Origin: HGM11368 sp051883415
Lineage (GTDB): Bacteria; Bacillota; Clostridia; Christensenellales; UBA3700
Direction of reading: 5' to 3'
Assembly: GCA_051883415.1 (NCBI GenBank)
Contig: JBJETR010000055.1
Span: 1-9,203 of the forward strand
Length of the DNA: 9,203 nt
Made by a program: the position numbers and the translations under genes. Below are positions 1 through 6,413 of the stretch, one piece after another (position 1 is the stretch's first letter; each line of letters begins with the position of its first letter). The notes beneath the pieces are model-generated. The model had not been told where the DNA came from. It worked only from the letters and a program-made list of their open reading frames with translations, and searched no databases.

Positions 1-111
1 CTCTTCAATATGATAGTCAAGACCAAGACCAATGAAGAGTTTATCGACCAACTCACCAAACAACTTGCAATAATGGAAAAGGAAGGATACAGCTTCCGCA
101 AACCTAACTGA
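1..111 (+). CDS. C-terminal end of an unrecognised protein (5' end outside window)
   Basis: Frame 1 is open from the window edge to a TGA at 109-111, giving 36 residues that start LFNMIVKTKTNEEF and end GYSFRKPN. The piece is charged and probably ends in an amphipathic helix (EEFIDQLTKQLAIMEKEGY). A rho-independent terminator begins six bases after the stop, which supports this being a true gene end. I do not recognise the family and the fragment is too short to assign one. It looks cytoplasmic, with no membrane segment in the visible part. Confidence 0.6.
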   Translation, partial: LFNMIVKTKTNEEFIDQLTKQLAIMEKEGYSFRKPN

Positions 112-116
112 TAACA

Positions 117-144
117 ATGCGACCTTTATGGTCGCATATTTTTT
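117..144 (+). terminator. Rho-independent terminator of the first gene
   Basis: A perfect 8-bp stem, ATGCGACC (117-124) with GGTCGCAT (130-137), closes a 5-base loop and is followed by ATTTTTT (138-144). It sits directly after the partial gene and isolates it from the small gene downstream. Confidence 0.9.
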
Positions 145-220
145 GGATAATATGCACTCACGATTGTGCGTCTATATTATTGTTCATAGATTTTCGATTT
201 TTACAAAATTTATTTTTAAT

Positions 221-236
221 TTGACATATATAGTCA
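221..236 (+). promoter_or_regulatory. Candidate operator dyad upstream of the small gene
   Basis: TTGACATATATAGTCA carries TGAC/GTCA arms around a 7-base AT centre. It lies just upstream of the extended -10 and about 40 bases before the start codon. A copy with one mismatch (371-386) lies inside the gene. The TTGACA at 221-226 resembles a -35, but it is 22 bp from the best -10, too far for a normal SigA promoter, so a protein-binding dyad is an alternative reading. This is inference from symmetry and repetition. Confidence 0.4.
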
Positions 237-245
237 TATTAATGG

Positions 246-254
246 TGGTATTAT
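246..254 (+). promoter_or_regulatory. Extended -10 promoter of the small gene
   Basis: TGG-TATTAT (246-254) is an extended -10 element. Initiation would fall near 261, giving a leader of about 17 bases that includes the ribosome binding site. No good -35 sits at 16-18 bp. The nearest, TTGACA at 221-226, has a 22-bp gap. Extended -10 promoters can tolerate a weak -35. Confidence 0.5.
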
Positions 255-277
255 ACAAGTACAAAAGGAGAAAGGTT

Positions 278-526
278 ATGAATACTACCCAAAAAAGATA
301 TCAAAGTTTAGAAGATTTTTTACTTGCTCTCAACGTCAAGGAGAGCCTTGATAGAACAGACAAAATGTTTTTGACATCTATAGTCAAGAGACAGCATCAA
401 GTGCTCGCCGATTTAGTGCAATTTTGCAAAAAATACCCTCAAGCCTTGGATAAGGACATTGTAGGCGGACTATATTCGATATTTTCCTTGCTCGACAATC
501 AAGCGCAGTCCTTGATTTTTGGCTGA
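278..526 (+). CDS. Small protein of unknown function, 82 aa
   Basis: The ATG at 278 is chosen because AGGAG (266-270) lies 7 bases upstream and the extended -10 lies just before that. The frame stays open upstream to 128, but a start there would lie inside the previous gene's terminator, so the longer form is rejected. The product (MNTTQKRYQSLEDF... to ...AQSLIFG) looks mostly helical, has no signal peptide or membrane segment, and has a basic stretch (KMFLTSIVKRQHQ) in the middle. I do not recognise the family and see no clear helix-turn-helix. The gene is monocistronic, framed by terminators at 117-144 and 574-620. A dyad in its promoter region recurs within codons 32-37, which would fit autoregulation or binding by another regulator. 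No function can be assigned. Confidence 0.7.
   Translation: MNTTQKRYQSLEDFLLALNVKESLDRTDKMFLTSIVKRQHQVLADLVQFCKKYPQALDKDIVGGLYSIFSLLDNQAQSLIFG
371..387 (+). promoter_or_regulatory. Second dyad, inside the small gene
   Basis: TTGACATCTATAGTCAA has perfect 5-bp arms, TTGAC and GTCAA, around a 7-base centre. Bases 370-386 match 220-236 with one mismatch, exactly 150 bp apart. The site encodes part of MFLTSIVK, so part of the match may be coding constraint or chance. A paired operator is the alternative. Confidence 0.3.
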
Positions 527-573
527 TGATATAAAGTAGCAAGTTTTTGTTCTAATATATTCTTCCTTTATTG

Positions 574-620
574 ATGCAAGCCGATAGCCAATTAAATTTG
601 GCTATTGCACTTGCATTTTT
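574..620 (+). terminator. Two-tier hairpin terminator of the small gene
   Basis: The outer stem ATGCAAG (574-580) pairs with CTTGCAT (610-616). The inner stem ATAGCCAA (584-591) pairs with TTGGCTAT (598-605) around a 6-base loop. A 3/4-base internal loop separates them. TTTTT (616-620) follows. The 3' side overlaps the -35 of the next gene. Confidence 0.8.
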
Positions 621-633
621 ATTGTGTTATAAT
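605..633 (+). promoter_or_regulatory. SigA-type promoter of the glycoside hydrolase gene
   Basis: TTGCAC (605-610), a 17-bp spacer and TATAAT (628-633) preceded by TGT (625-627) make a near-consensus extended -10 promoter. Initiation is expected near 640. The -35 lies in the descending arm of the preceding terminator. Confidence 0.8.
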
Positions 634-662
634 AATTATATTAAAAATTTAGGAGAAGCAAT

Positions 663-2633
663 ATGATTATTTCGTCCGCAAAAATAAAGAAAGAGATTTT
701 CGTAGACAATTCGCATATTCAAAAATCGGTGTTGACCAACCTAATCACAGGCAGAGAGTTGACTTGCAACGGCTATGAGTTTGTAATAAGTTACACTATA
801 CCGGGCAAATTGTTTGGCAAAAAAGCAAGCTTTACAAGTAACGACATGACTATCGTAGACGCCGAAGACGACCATTATAGTTTGGAATACAGCGAGGCGG
901 GCATTGATTGGCAAATCAAGCTGGTTTATTGCAAAGACGAAGCTTCGGAGGTTATCAAGAAATACCTAGAAATTAGTTGTTCTAATCCCAACGTAATTAT
1001 CAACTACGTGGATATGGACAGCTTTGACGTGAGCGGTATCGAGCGTCAATGGACGATACCTCTTCCTAAGAAGAGAATTTTGATTCCGTCTTATATAGCA
1101 ACAACGGGGCAGCCTTACTACGTGCAAGATATGTTTTTCGGCACGGAATTTCCAACGGCAGACAACCGTATAGTCGATGGACAAACGCACGCCAGATACT
1201 ATTTGGGAAGAGCGTTTAAGGACGTAGCGCCAAGCGGCGTTTACATTACTACCACGTTCGTTATGGGTAGTGGAATTGGCGAAGAATTTAACGAGATGCG
1301 TACGTCGTTTTTCCAATACGTATCGAGTTTTAGCCGTCCTGCGAGGTTTAGAGTGCAGTTCAACAGTTGGTACGACCACATGTTGGATATCACCAGCGAT
1401 AAGATAAAGAAATCCTTTAGCGAGGTGGGCGAAGGCTTTGCCAAGGCTGGCTTTAGACCTTTGGACTGTTACGTAATCGACGACGGTTGGACGGACTATA
1501 AGCGACCTGCTTTTTGGCAATTTGACAAATCAAGCTTTGACAATGAGTTTTACAACGAAAGCGAGCTTACCAAGTCGCTCGGCTCTACCTTTGGCGTATG
1601 GTTTGGACCACGTGGCGGATATACCACTCAGACTGTCAAATACGCTAGGTTCCTTACCAAGCTCGGTTATCCTAATTGTAGGCAATCCTTTGACATTTGC
1701 ACCGCCAACCCTCGTTATATTAGGGATTTGTGCAATAGAATGGCGGATTTTTGCACAAAATACAACGTAAGTTACTTCAAGATAGACGGCTTTGCCATCA
1801 CGCCTTGTAAGTCTTCTCGTCACGACCACCCAAAGGGCAAGGGTGACGGAATAGAATTCTACACCTTCTTGTGGGAAGAGTGGATAAAGGGCTTCGAGCA
1901 TATTAGGAGCGTGCAACCCGACGTCTTCCTCAATATTACGTCTTATGCGCATTGTTCGCCATGGTTCCTCAAGTGGTGCGATGCGGTATGGATTAACAAC
2001 TGTGGAGATATGGGTTACGAGGGCAAGGGCACCAGCCTAAATAGATGCCTCAACTATCGTGACAGCGCATACAAAGACTTCTTTGACGTAAGACAGTTGC
2101 AATTCCCGACGGCTTACATATACAATCACGAGCCATGTTATGCCGAGCGTAACTACGATCCGCCTCTCCCTAACCCAAGTCACAAGACTGTGGTTTATAC
2201 ATACGAAGAGTTTGAGCAGTATATGTACTTCTGTATGATGAGAGGCACGGGCTTTGTCGAAGTATACTTTAGCCCGAGCATGTTTGACGATAAGAGATGG
2301 GCTATCGCAGCCAAGACGCTTTCGTGGGCGGAAGACAACTTCTCGGTATTGCGCAACGCAGAGTTCTTCGGCGATAATCCAACCGATGGCGGAATATACG
2401 GATATTACGCTTTTGACGGCAATAGGGCAATTATGTCTATAAGGAACTCCGATGACGTTCCGCATAGTTACACCCTCGTCAACAGCAAGAGATGTCATAA
2501 GGACAACGCCTATACAATTTCACAATACTATCCTACCGCACAATTTTCGGCTGAAGTAGCAAAAGGCGAAAGCTTCGATATAGAGTTGCAGCCGTTCGAA
2601 GCCAAGATATACTACATAACTCTAAAAGACTAA
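663..2633 (+). CDS. Clan GH-D glycoside hydrolase, alpha-galactosidase-like
   Basis: This 656-residue protein has the layout of GH36-type enzymes: an N-terminal beta-sandwich (about 1-225), a TIM barrel (about 230-560) and a C-terminal beta domain (about 570-656). Visible marks are NSWYD (234-238) at the first barrel strand, IDDGW (272-276) and YFKIDG (371-376). By analogy with the KxD motif of the clan, D375 is the likely nucleophile. The acid/base is less clear: D449 in INNCGDMG after W443 is the best candidate. Members hydrolyse terminal alpha-galactosides or alpha-N-acetylgalactosaminides by a retaining mechanism. The exact substrate cannot be read here. The sequence is divergent from classic GH36, and related families (for example GH129-like or unassigned clan-D proteins) remain possible. 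There is no signal peptide, so it probably acts in the cytoplasm on imported oligosaccharides. The ATG at 663 has AGGAG (651-655) 7 bases upstream. No transporter or regulator gene is adjacent. Confidence 0.8.
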   Translation: MIISSAKIKKEIFVDNSHIQKSVLTNLITGRELTCNGYEFVISYTIPGKLFGKKASFTSNDMTIVDAEDDHYSLEYSEAGIDWQIKLVYCKDEASEVIKKYLEISCSNPNVIINYVDMDSFDVSGIERQWTIPLPKKRILIPSYIATTGQPYYVQDMFFGTEFPTADNRIVDGQTHARYYLGRAFKDVAPSGVYITTTFVMGSGIGEEFNEMRTSFFQYVSSFSRPARFRVQFNSWYDHMLDITSDKIKKSFSEVGEGFAKAGFRPLDCYVIDDGWTDYKRPAFWQFDKSSFDNEFYNESELTKSLGSTFGVWFGPRGGYTTQTVKYARFLTKLGYPNCRQSFDICTANPRYIRDLCNRMADFCTKYNVSYFKIDGFAITPCKSSRHDHPKGKGDGIEFYTFLWEEWIKGFEHIRSVQPDVFLNITSYAHCSPWFLKWCDAVWINNCGDMGYEGKGTSLNRCLNYRDSAYKDFFDVRQLQFPTAYIYNHEPCYAERNYDPPLPNPSHKTVVYTYEEFEQYMYFCMMRGTGFVEVYFSPSMFDDKRWAIAAKTLSWAEDNFSVLRNAEFFGDNPTDGGIYGYYAFDGNRAIMSIRNSDDVPHSYTLVNSKRCHKDNAYTISQYYPTAQFSAEVAKGESFDIELQPFEAKIYYITLKD

Positions 2634-2656
2634 TCGCAAGAAAAGACGAGATATAC

Positions 2657-2685
2657 TTGTGTTTGACGGCAATTTTTGCTACAAT
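2657..2685 (+). promoter_or_regulatory. Extended -10 promoter of the lipoprotein gene
   Basis: TACAAT (2680-2685) is preceded by TGC (2677-2679), with a weak -35 TTGTGT (2657-2662) at 17 bp. Initiation near 2692 would fall after the possible TTG start at 2688, which argues for the ATG at 2715. No terminator hairpin is obvious between the glycoside hydrolase stop and this site, so read-through from upstream is also possible. Confidence 0.55.
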
Positions 2686-2714
2686 GATTGTCGAAAGAAA
2701 GTGTGGAGAACGAA

Positions 2715-5378
2715 ATGAAAAAATATAGCAAGGTTTTATTTATTTTTATTTTGATTATTATACTTGCCATGACGGTGGTTGCCTGCAAGGATAAGGACGC
2801 CGACGGTTTGCTAAAGCTAGCCAAACCTACCGAGCTGACTATCAACGGCAACGCCTTGACTTGGTCACCGGTTGAGGGTGCCGTCAAGTATTACGTCAAA
2901 GTCAACGAAGAGGAGTTCGAGACTTCTTCTACCAGCTACAATATCCAAGTTAGCGAAGTGGGCGTTTATACCGTCAAAGTTAGGGCATACGGTGACGGCA
3001 ATAAGTATGGTAGCAGCGATTACAGCGATCCGATTGAATACGTCAAAGGAGAGCTGCTAGCCAAGCCTGTGGTAACTATAAGCGGCAACGTAGCTTCTTG
3101 GAGCGCAGTTGAGGGTGCGGGTAGTTATTACGTCAAAGTCGTCAACAGAAGCGGAAGCTTAGTGGACGAGCTGACTGTAGAGCAGACGCTATACGTCTTT
3201 GAGGGGGAGAAGTATACGTCTTTTGACGCATACTCGATTACCGTGATTGCAAAACCTGCTCTTGACAACGTTACGGGCATTCAGTCTAGAGCAAGCGATG
3301 CCGTCAAGTTCGTGGTTAGCAAGACTCTCTCCACGCCTGTTTGGAACAAAATAACCTCTACCAGCGTTTGGTGGAACTCTGTGGAAGGTGCAAGTAAATA
3401 CGAAATCAAAGTAACCGACGACAGTGGCGAAAGCAAGACTTATACTACTTCGGGTACAAGTTATAGCATCAGCAAATTCGAGATGGAGACGGCAGGCGAT
3501 TATACTCTCAATATTAGAGCGATAGGCGACGGAGAAGTCTACATCTCTTCGGGTTACAGTGACGACAACATCGATTACGTACTGACAAAATTGGAAGGAT
3601 TAGCTAGTTCGGATATCAACTATGCCCTCAATGCAGAGGACAAAATGTCTTTGTCATGGACGCTATCTTCAAGTTTGGCAGCCAAAGCCGACAAAGTAAA
3701 AGTTATGCTCAAAACTTATACGGCAAGCGGCGAGAGCAAGCTTAGCGAAATCTCCAAAAGTGTAGAAATTGAAGATGGTACTAGTAATTATAGCCTGGTA
3801 ATAGATGATTTGTTCTTCAATGAAGACGGCACTGCAAGCAGAGATAAAGAGTACTATGGCAAAAGCTACAAGATATCTATAGTAGTACTTGCCGACGACA
3901 ATAAGGTCGTAGACTCCGATACTTTGCTTACGGAGCACGTTTATAGCAACTATATCAAGCCTGTTTTGGAGGGTGGCACTTATCTCATCACCAGCGTGGG
4001 AGAGTTCGCATATATGGCGGTAGAACCTAACGCCAATTATAGCCTCGTCAACGATATCGACTTCAAAAACTATGAGTTTAGTATGGTGCAAGAATTTGGT
4101 GGCACTTTCAACGGCAACGATAAGCGTATATCCAATATAGTGCTCAGTGGCGATAGCGACAAGGTTGCAATATTCGGAGTTGTCAAAGATACGGCTAGCG
4201 TTACCAACCTTTATATCAAAAACGCTAAAGCCAAGATATCTGCCAACGTAGGTTACGTAGGCACAATTTGTGCAATCAACGAAGGCACGATAATGGATTG
4301 TTACGTTGACGGCACCCTAGCCGCTTACACTTACGATAGCGACGTGGAAGATGCGGAAAGATATTCTATCGACAACGTAGGAGGCATAGTCGGCTTTAAC
4401 AAAAAGTTTGTCACCGATTGTTATGCCAACGTGTCCGTGACAGGCGAAATTGCGGGCGGTATCGCTGCACTTAACCAAGGCACAATCTCCGGCTCATATG
4501 CAATCGGAGACGTTACTGCCAAGGCTTATGACAAGGACTACGAGGGTAGAACAGTCAAGATTTATGCAGGTGGTTTCGTAGCATTCAACCTCAAAGACGG
4601 CACAAGCGAGGGTATCGTAGGCTACTGCTTTTCCGTCAACAACGTCAAAGCCGACGGTGGCAACGGAGCGGAAATACTCGCAGGCGGTCTAGTTGCGTAC
4701 AATCAAGGCGGTATATACGATAGCTACTGCGGTGCACAATACAGCAAAGACGTCACCAATAGATTGACGGTTGTTGCAAGTGGCAACGATTCTATTGCAG
4801 GTGGCTTTGTTGCGGTCAACGAGAGTTTGATTTCCAACAGCTATTCCACTTCTCGTGCTAGCGGAACGAGTATGTCGGCAGGATTTGTCGGACTCAATAA
4901 AGCAGGCGCTACTATCAAGAGCAGTTTCTCCACGGGTGGCAGTGAGAACAACGGCGTTAGAGGCGGTTTCGCCACCACCAACCAAGGCGAAGTGACCAAC
5001 TGCTATTATTACGCTTCGTCTTTCACACCGAGAGCCGATGAGGCGGGTACGGCAGTGACGGAAGGCGAATTACTGAAGCTTGGCGAAACGATTTGGAAGG
5101 GCGACTCTGACAGCAATTTCGTCAACGTTGACAATATGCTGGCGCCTATACTCAAAAATATGATTTACGTCAAAGACCTGACTTTGACAATCCATGCGGG
5201 TGGATCGATTACACAAGACGCAATTATGGTCAATGGCGAAAGCAAGATTATCAATCTCGGTAGCAACTACGACGGCACCTTCGAAGCTCTTGGCGACAAG
5301 ACGCTGCCGGGCAACGTTGTCAGAGGCTTGTATAAGTCGGGCGGAAGAAAATTGCAAATAATTATTATCGTCAAATAA
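2715..5378 (+). CDS. Surface lipoprotein with FN3-like domains and GLUG repeats
   Basis: This 887-residue protein starts with a lipoprotein signal peptide: KK near the N-terminus, hydrophobic FIFILIIILAM, then VVAC with C24 as the probable lipidated cysteine. Three FN3-like domains follow (about 34-112, 114-204, 206-290), each with a W-x-x-VEGA-x-x-Y core. A further beta-rich segment spans about 292-415. From about 421 (GTYLITSVGEF, then NDIDF) the sequence becomes the kind of region that precedes GLUG repeats, with about eight repeats at 512-770 predicted to form a beta-helix. The last 115 residues are unassigned and end in a hydrophobic IIIIVK. The likely role is adhesion or glycan/protein binding on the outer face of the membrane; no catalytic domain is seen. 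An in-frame TTG at 2688 would add nine residues before the signal peptide and is disfavoured. TGGAGA (2704-2709) serves the ATG. A terminator follows closely. Confidence 0.85.
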   Translation: MKKYSKVLFIFILIIILAMTVVACKDKDADGLLKLAKPTELTINGNALTWSPVEGAVKYYVKVNEEEFETSSTSYNIQVSEVGVYTVKVRAYGDGNKYGSSDYSDPIEYVKGELLAKPVVTISGNVASWSAVEGAGSYYVKVVNRSGSLVDELTVEQTLYVFEGEKYTSFDAYSITVIAKPALDNVTGIQSRASDAVKFVVSKTLSTPVWNKITSTSVWWNSVEGASKYEIKVTDDSGESKTYTTSGTSYSISKFEMETAGDYTLNIRAIGDGEVYISSGYSDDNIDYVLTKLEGLASSDINYALNAEDKMSLSWTLSSSLAAKADKVKVMLKTYTASGESKLSEISKSVEIEDGTSNYSLVIDDLFFNEDGTASRDKEYYGKSYKISIVVLADDNKVVDSDTLLTEHVYSNYIKPVLEGGTYLITSVGEFAYMAVEPNANYSLVNDIDFKNYEFSMVQEFGGTFNGNDKRISNIVLSGDSDKVAIFGVVKDTASVTNLYIKNAKAKISANVGYVGTICAINEGTIMDCYVDGTLAAYTYDSDVEDAERYSIDNVGGIVGFNKKFVTDCYANVSVTGEIAGGIAALNQGTISGSYAIGDVTAKAYDKDYEGRTVKIYAGGFVAFNLKDGTSEGIVGYCFSVNNVKADGGNGAEILAGGLVAYNQGGIYDSYCGAQYSKDVTNRLTVVASGNDSIAGGFVAVNESLISNSYSTSRASGTSMSAGFVGLNKAGATIKSSFSTGGSENNGVRGGFATTNQGEVTNCYYYASSFTPRADEAGTAVTEGELLKLGETIWKGDSDSNFVNVDNMLAPILKNMIYVKDLTLTIHAGGSITQDAIMVNGESKIINLGSNYDGTFEALGDKTLPGNVVRGLYKSGGRKLQIIIIVK
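4248..5024 (+). repeat. GLUG-type repeat block within the lipoprotein gene
   Basis: About eight degenerate units of roughly 22-30 residues share the pattern AGGfVaxNxGxIxxSY. Examples are AGGIAALNQGTISGSY, AGGLVAYNQGGIYDSY and AGFVGLNKAGATIKSSF. Unit starts are near residues 512, 555, 578, 616, 654, 693, 720 and 747. Spacers between units vary and hold longer loops. The repetition is at protein level; DNA copies have diverged. Confidence 0.8.
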
Positions 5379-5389
5379 AGCATCAACTC

Positions 5390-5417
5390 AAAACGCCACC
5401 TAGAAAGTGGCGTTTTT
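5390..5417 (+). terminator. Rho-independent terminator after the lipoprotein gene
   Basis: A 10-bp perfect stem, AAAACGCCAC (5390-5399) with GTGGCGTTTT (5407-5416), encloses a 7-base loop, and TTTTT (5413-5417) completes it. Only two bases separate the T-tract from the AGGAG (5420-5424) of the next gene. Confidence 0.9.
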
Positions 5418-5428
5418 GTAGGAGAAAT

Positions 5429-6121
5429 ATGAAGAAAAAACTAATAGTACTTATGGACGCCGACGATACGCTACTTGACTTCGTAGAATGCGAAAGAAGG
5501 GCAATATCGCGTATAGCACAGTATCTGAATATCGACAAAATCGCAGAGTTTTGCCAAGATTATCACGTCGTCAACGACAACGTATGGAAAGAATTTGAGC
5601 AAGGCTTATTTAGCGTAGAACAGATAGCTTATTTGCGTTTTGATAGGATTTTCGATATGTACGGCGTGCAAGCCGATAGCAAAAAAATCAGCGAATTGTA
5701 CAAAGAATATCTTGCACAAGAGGCTATTTTGCTAGACGGTGCAAGGGAATTTTTGGACAAATCTTACCGAGAGTTTCGACTCTTCATCATCACCAACGGC
5801 ATTACGTATACCCAACAACGCAGATTCGAGCTAGCCAATCTCAACCATTATTTTGAAGACATCTTCGTCTCCGAACAAATCGGTTCTCGCAAACCTCAGA
5901 AGGAATTTTTTGATTACGTCAAATCTCATATAGACGGTTATGACGATTCTCGTGCTATAGTGGTGGGAGATTCTTTGACTTCGGACGTTGCGGGAGGAGT
6001 TGGTGCGGGGCTCCCGACGGTATGGTTCAACGTGCATGGCAAGCCGTTTAGGGGTGATATCAAGCCGACGTACGAAATTGACAATTTTGACGACCTGTAT
6101 CGACTTTTGTCGAATTTTTAA
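5429..6121 (+). CDS. yjjG: YjjG-family HAD hydrolase, probable pyrimidine 5'-nucleotidase
   Basis: This 230-residue protein carries all four HAD motifs: DADDT (D10 nucleophile, D12 acid/base), T122 in IITNG, K155 in SRKPQ, and GDSLTSD (D181, D186) for magnesium. The cap region between motifs I and II contains VNDNVWKEFEQG and YLRFDRIF, typical of the YjjG/YfnB subfamily, and the length fits. Family members dephosphorylate (often non-canonical) pyrimidine nucleoside monophosphates in the cytoplasm, a house-cleaning role; the substrate here is inferred. The ATG at 5429 has AGGAG (5420-5424) 4 bases upstream. A strong terminator lies immediately before that site and no good promoter is seen after it, so expression may depend on terminator read-through or on an undetected promoter in the end of the lipoprotein gene. 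Confidence 0.85.
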   Translation: MKKKLIVLMDADDTLLDFVECERRAISRIAQYLNIDKIAEFCQDYHVVNDNVWKEFEQGLFSVEQIAYLRFDRIFDMYGVQADSKKISELYKEYLAQEAILLDGAREFLDKSYREFRLFIITNGITYTQQRRFELANLNHYFEDIFVSEQIGSRKPQKEFFDYVKSHIDGYDDSRAIVVGDSLTSDVAGGVGAGLPTVWFNVHGKPFRGDIKPTYEIDNFDDLYRLLSNF

Positions 6122-6142
6122 GCTTAGTTTGATAGAGCAGAG

Positions 6143-6175
6143 TAGAGTAGAGGACAACCCTACTCTATTTTTTTT
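6143..6175 (+). terminator. Rho-independent terminator of the HAD gene
   Basis: TAGAGTAG (6143-6150) pairs with CTACTCTA (6160-6167). GG/CC in the loop can extend the stem past a bulged A. Eight T residues follow (6168-6175). Confidence 0.9.
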
Positions 6176-6356
6176 ATCCTTTGTACGGTTGGAGATTTTT
6201 GTCGTCATAATTATCGCATTGTCGTATACCGATATGTCAATACGTCAATATGCACTTATGTCCAATCAACCACCCGTCAAACAAGTGCAAGTGTTCTCAT
6301 CATCATATAATCATTCGTAGAAATGACCAAAAAGGGTAGGCGAGTGCTCAAAAAAC
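6176..6356. other. Gene-free spacer before proS
   Basis: No convincing gene lies here. Plus-strand frames that cross it start inside the HAD gene and lack a ribosome binding site. No T-box elements are visible. The minus strand holds a possible promoter-like pair, TTGACA (6240-6235) and TGC-GATAAT (-10 at 6215-6210) with a 19-bp spacer, pointing into the 3' end of the HAD gene. Confidence 0.5.
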
Positions 6357-6385
6357 TTGACCTTGATATGCCCTTGTGATATTAT
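6357..6385 (+). promoter_or_regulatory. SigA-type promoter of proS
   Basis: TTGACC (6357-6362), a 17-bp spacer and TATTAT (6380-6385) preceded by TGA (6377-6379) form a strong extended -10 promoter. Initiation near 6392 leaves a leader of only about 22 bases, with GAGG (6403-6406) as ribosome binding site, so no leader riboswitch fits. Confidence 0.8.
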
Positions 6386-6413
6386 ACTTATGACTAAATT
6401 TTGAGGTAATATT

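Noticed and set aside
128..277. N-terminal extension of the small protein in the same frame
   Set aside because: It would start inside the preceding terminator hairpin with no ribosome binding site; the ATG at 278 has AGGAG at ideal spacing and a promoter just upstream.
966..1520. Minus-strand open frame of 184 codons opposite the glycoside hydrolase
   Set aside because: It is a shadow of a gene with clear catalytic motifs, and it has no credible start signals.
2688..2714. TTG start for the lipoprotein
   Set aside because: It adds nine polar residues before a standard lipoprotein signal peptide and would precede the predicted transcription start.
4248..5024. CRISPR-like or satellite repeat array
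   Set aside because: The periodicity is at protein level (GLUG units) with diverged DNA and uneven spacing; there are no identical repeats with unique spacers.
5988..6320. Plus-strand open frame of 110 codons overlapping the HAD gene end and the spacer
   Set aside because: It starts within the HAD gene in another frame, crosses its terminator and has no recognisable features.
6176..6413. T-box riboswitch in front of proS
   Set aside because: No T-box consensus or specifier hairpin is visible, and the promoter at 6357-6385 leaves only about 22 bases of leader.
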